From NCBI GenBank assembly GCA_022866195.1, contig JALHUF010000289.1, positions 1-5,298 on the forward strand: 5,298 nt of DNA, in the 5' to 3' direction. Of this stretch, positions 5,224 to 5,298 are shown piece after piece. Position numbers and translations under genes: made by a program. The notes under the pieces are model-generated. The model made no database searches, was not told the origin of the DNA, and saw nothing but the letters and a program-made list of their open reading frames with translations. Each line of letters opens with the position of its first letter. The first letter of the stretch is position 1. This DNA comes from Terriglobia bacterium. GTDB lineage: Bacteria > Acidobacteriota > Terriglobia > UBA7540.

Positions 5224-5298
5224 GGTTCGAGCCCGCAGGGGGAAGCAGCGGGAGAGCGCGAATGTACTCAGCCAAGGCGTCCGGCCAAGGACGCGGCA
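5214..5298 (+). other. Edge of a possible coding region; GGDEF-like tail or a gene start
   Basis: The frame containing ATG 5262 is open from 5214, after a TAG at 5211, to the window edge and reads GRARMYSAKASGQGRG at its end. Two readings are possible. It may be the start of a new gene at ATG 5262, with GGGAG (5250-5254) 7 nt upstream. Or it may be the remnant of a diguanylate cyclase (GGDEF) domain, whose end typically reads like MYxAKxxGRNR. The preceding residues do not look like a GGDEF domain in any forward frame, so neither is secure. The rest of 5096-5213 holds only the short palindromes listed. Confidence 0.25.

Noticed and set aside
5160..5245. tRNA-like T-loop sequence GGTTCGAGCC
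   Set aside because: Only three of five T-stem pairs form, no matching acceptor arm (it would need TTCCCCC upstream), no proper D-arm or anticodon arm and no CCA, so it is not a tRNA gene.

Overview
The window looks like chromosomal core DNA of a GC-rich bacterium. Acidobacteriota is my best guess, from the gene order rplM-rpsI-rpsB-tsf-pyrH-frr, the S2 sequence style and the GC-rich codon use. This is an inference from memory of such genomes, not a database match.

Left part (1-3620, minus strand): a translation operon read right to left. A good sigma-70-type promoter (3592-3620) drives rplM (L13), rpsI (S9), rpsB (S2), tsf (EF-Ts), pyrH (UMP kinase) and the first 32 codons of frr (ribosome recycling factor), which runs off the left edge. 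The genes supply two small-subunit proteins, one large-subunit protein, the EF-Tu nucleotide exchange factor, the first step from UMP toward UTP and CTP, and the factor that splits post-termination ribosomes. The first three genes start with GTG, GTG and TTG. Two spacers hold a hairpin followed by five T residues, one just before the rpsB ribosome binding site and one just before the tsf site. Both look like internal attenuators. The hairpin before rpsB is built from inverted arrays of a 7-bp repeat, and its loop contains a perfect 7-nt complement of the rpsB Shine-Dalgarno sequence.

Middle (3621-4513, plus strand): a divergently transcribed metallo-beta-lactamase-fold hydrolase with a complete set of metal ligands. 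It probably has an extended -10 promoter and a very short leader.

Right part (4514-5298, plus strand): a spacer with palindromic sequence, then a stand-alone response-regulator receiver domain that lacks the usual conserved lysine. The last 203 bases have no confident gene. They hold short overlapping inverted repeats and, at the very edge, a short reading frame resembling the end of a GGDEF domain or the start of a gene.

Most of the window is ordinary housekeeping DNA. The most interesting part is the rpsI-rpsB spacer, which could be a cis-regulatory RNA controlling S2 synthesis.
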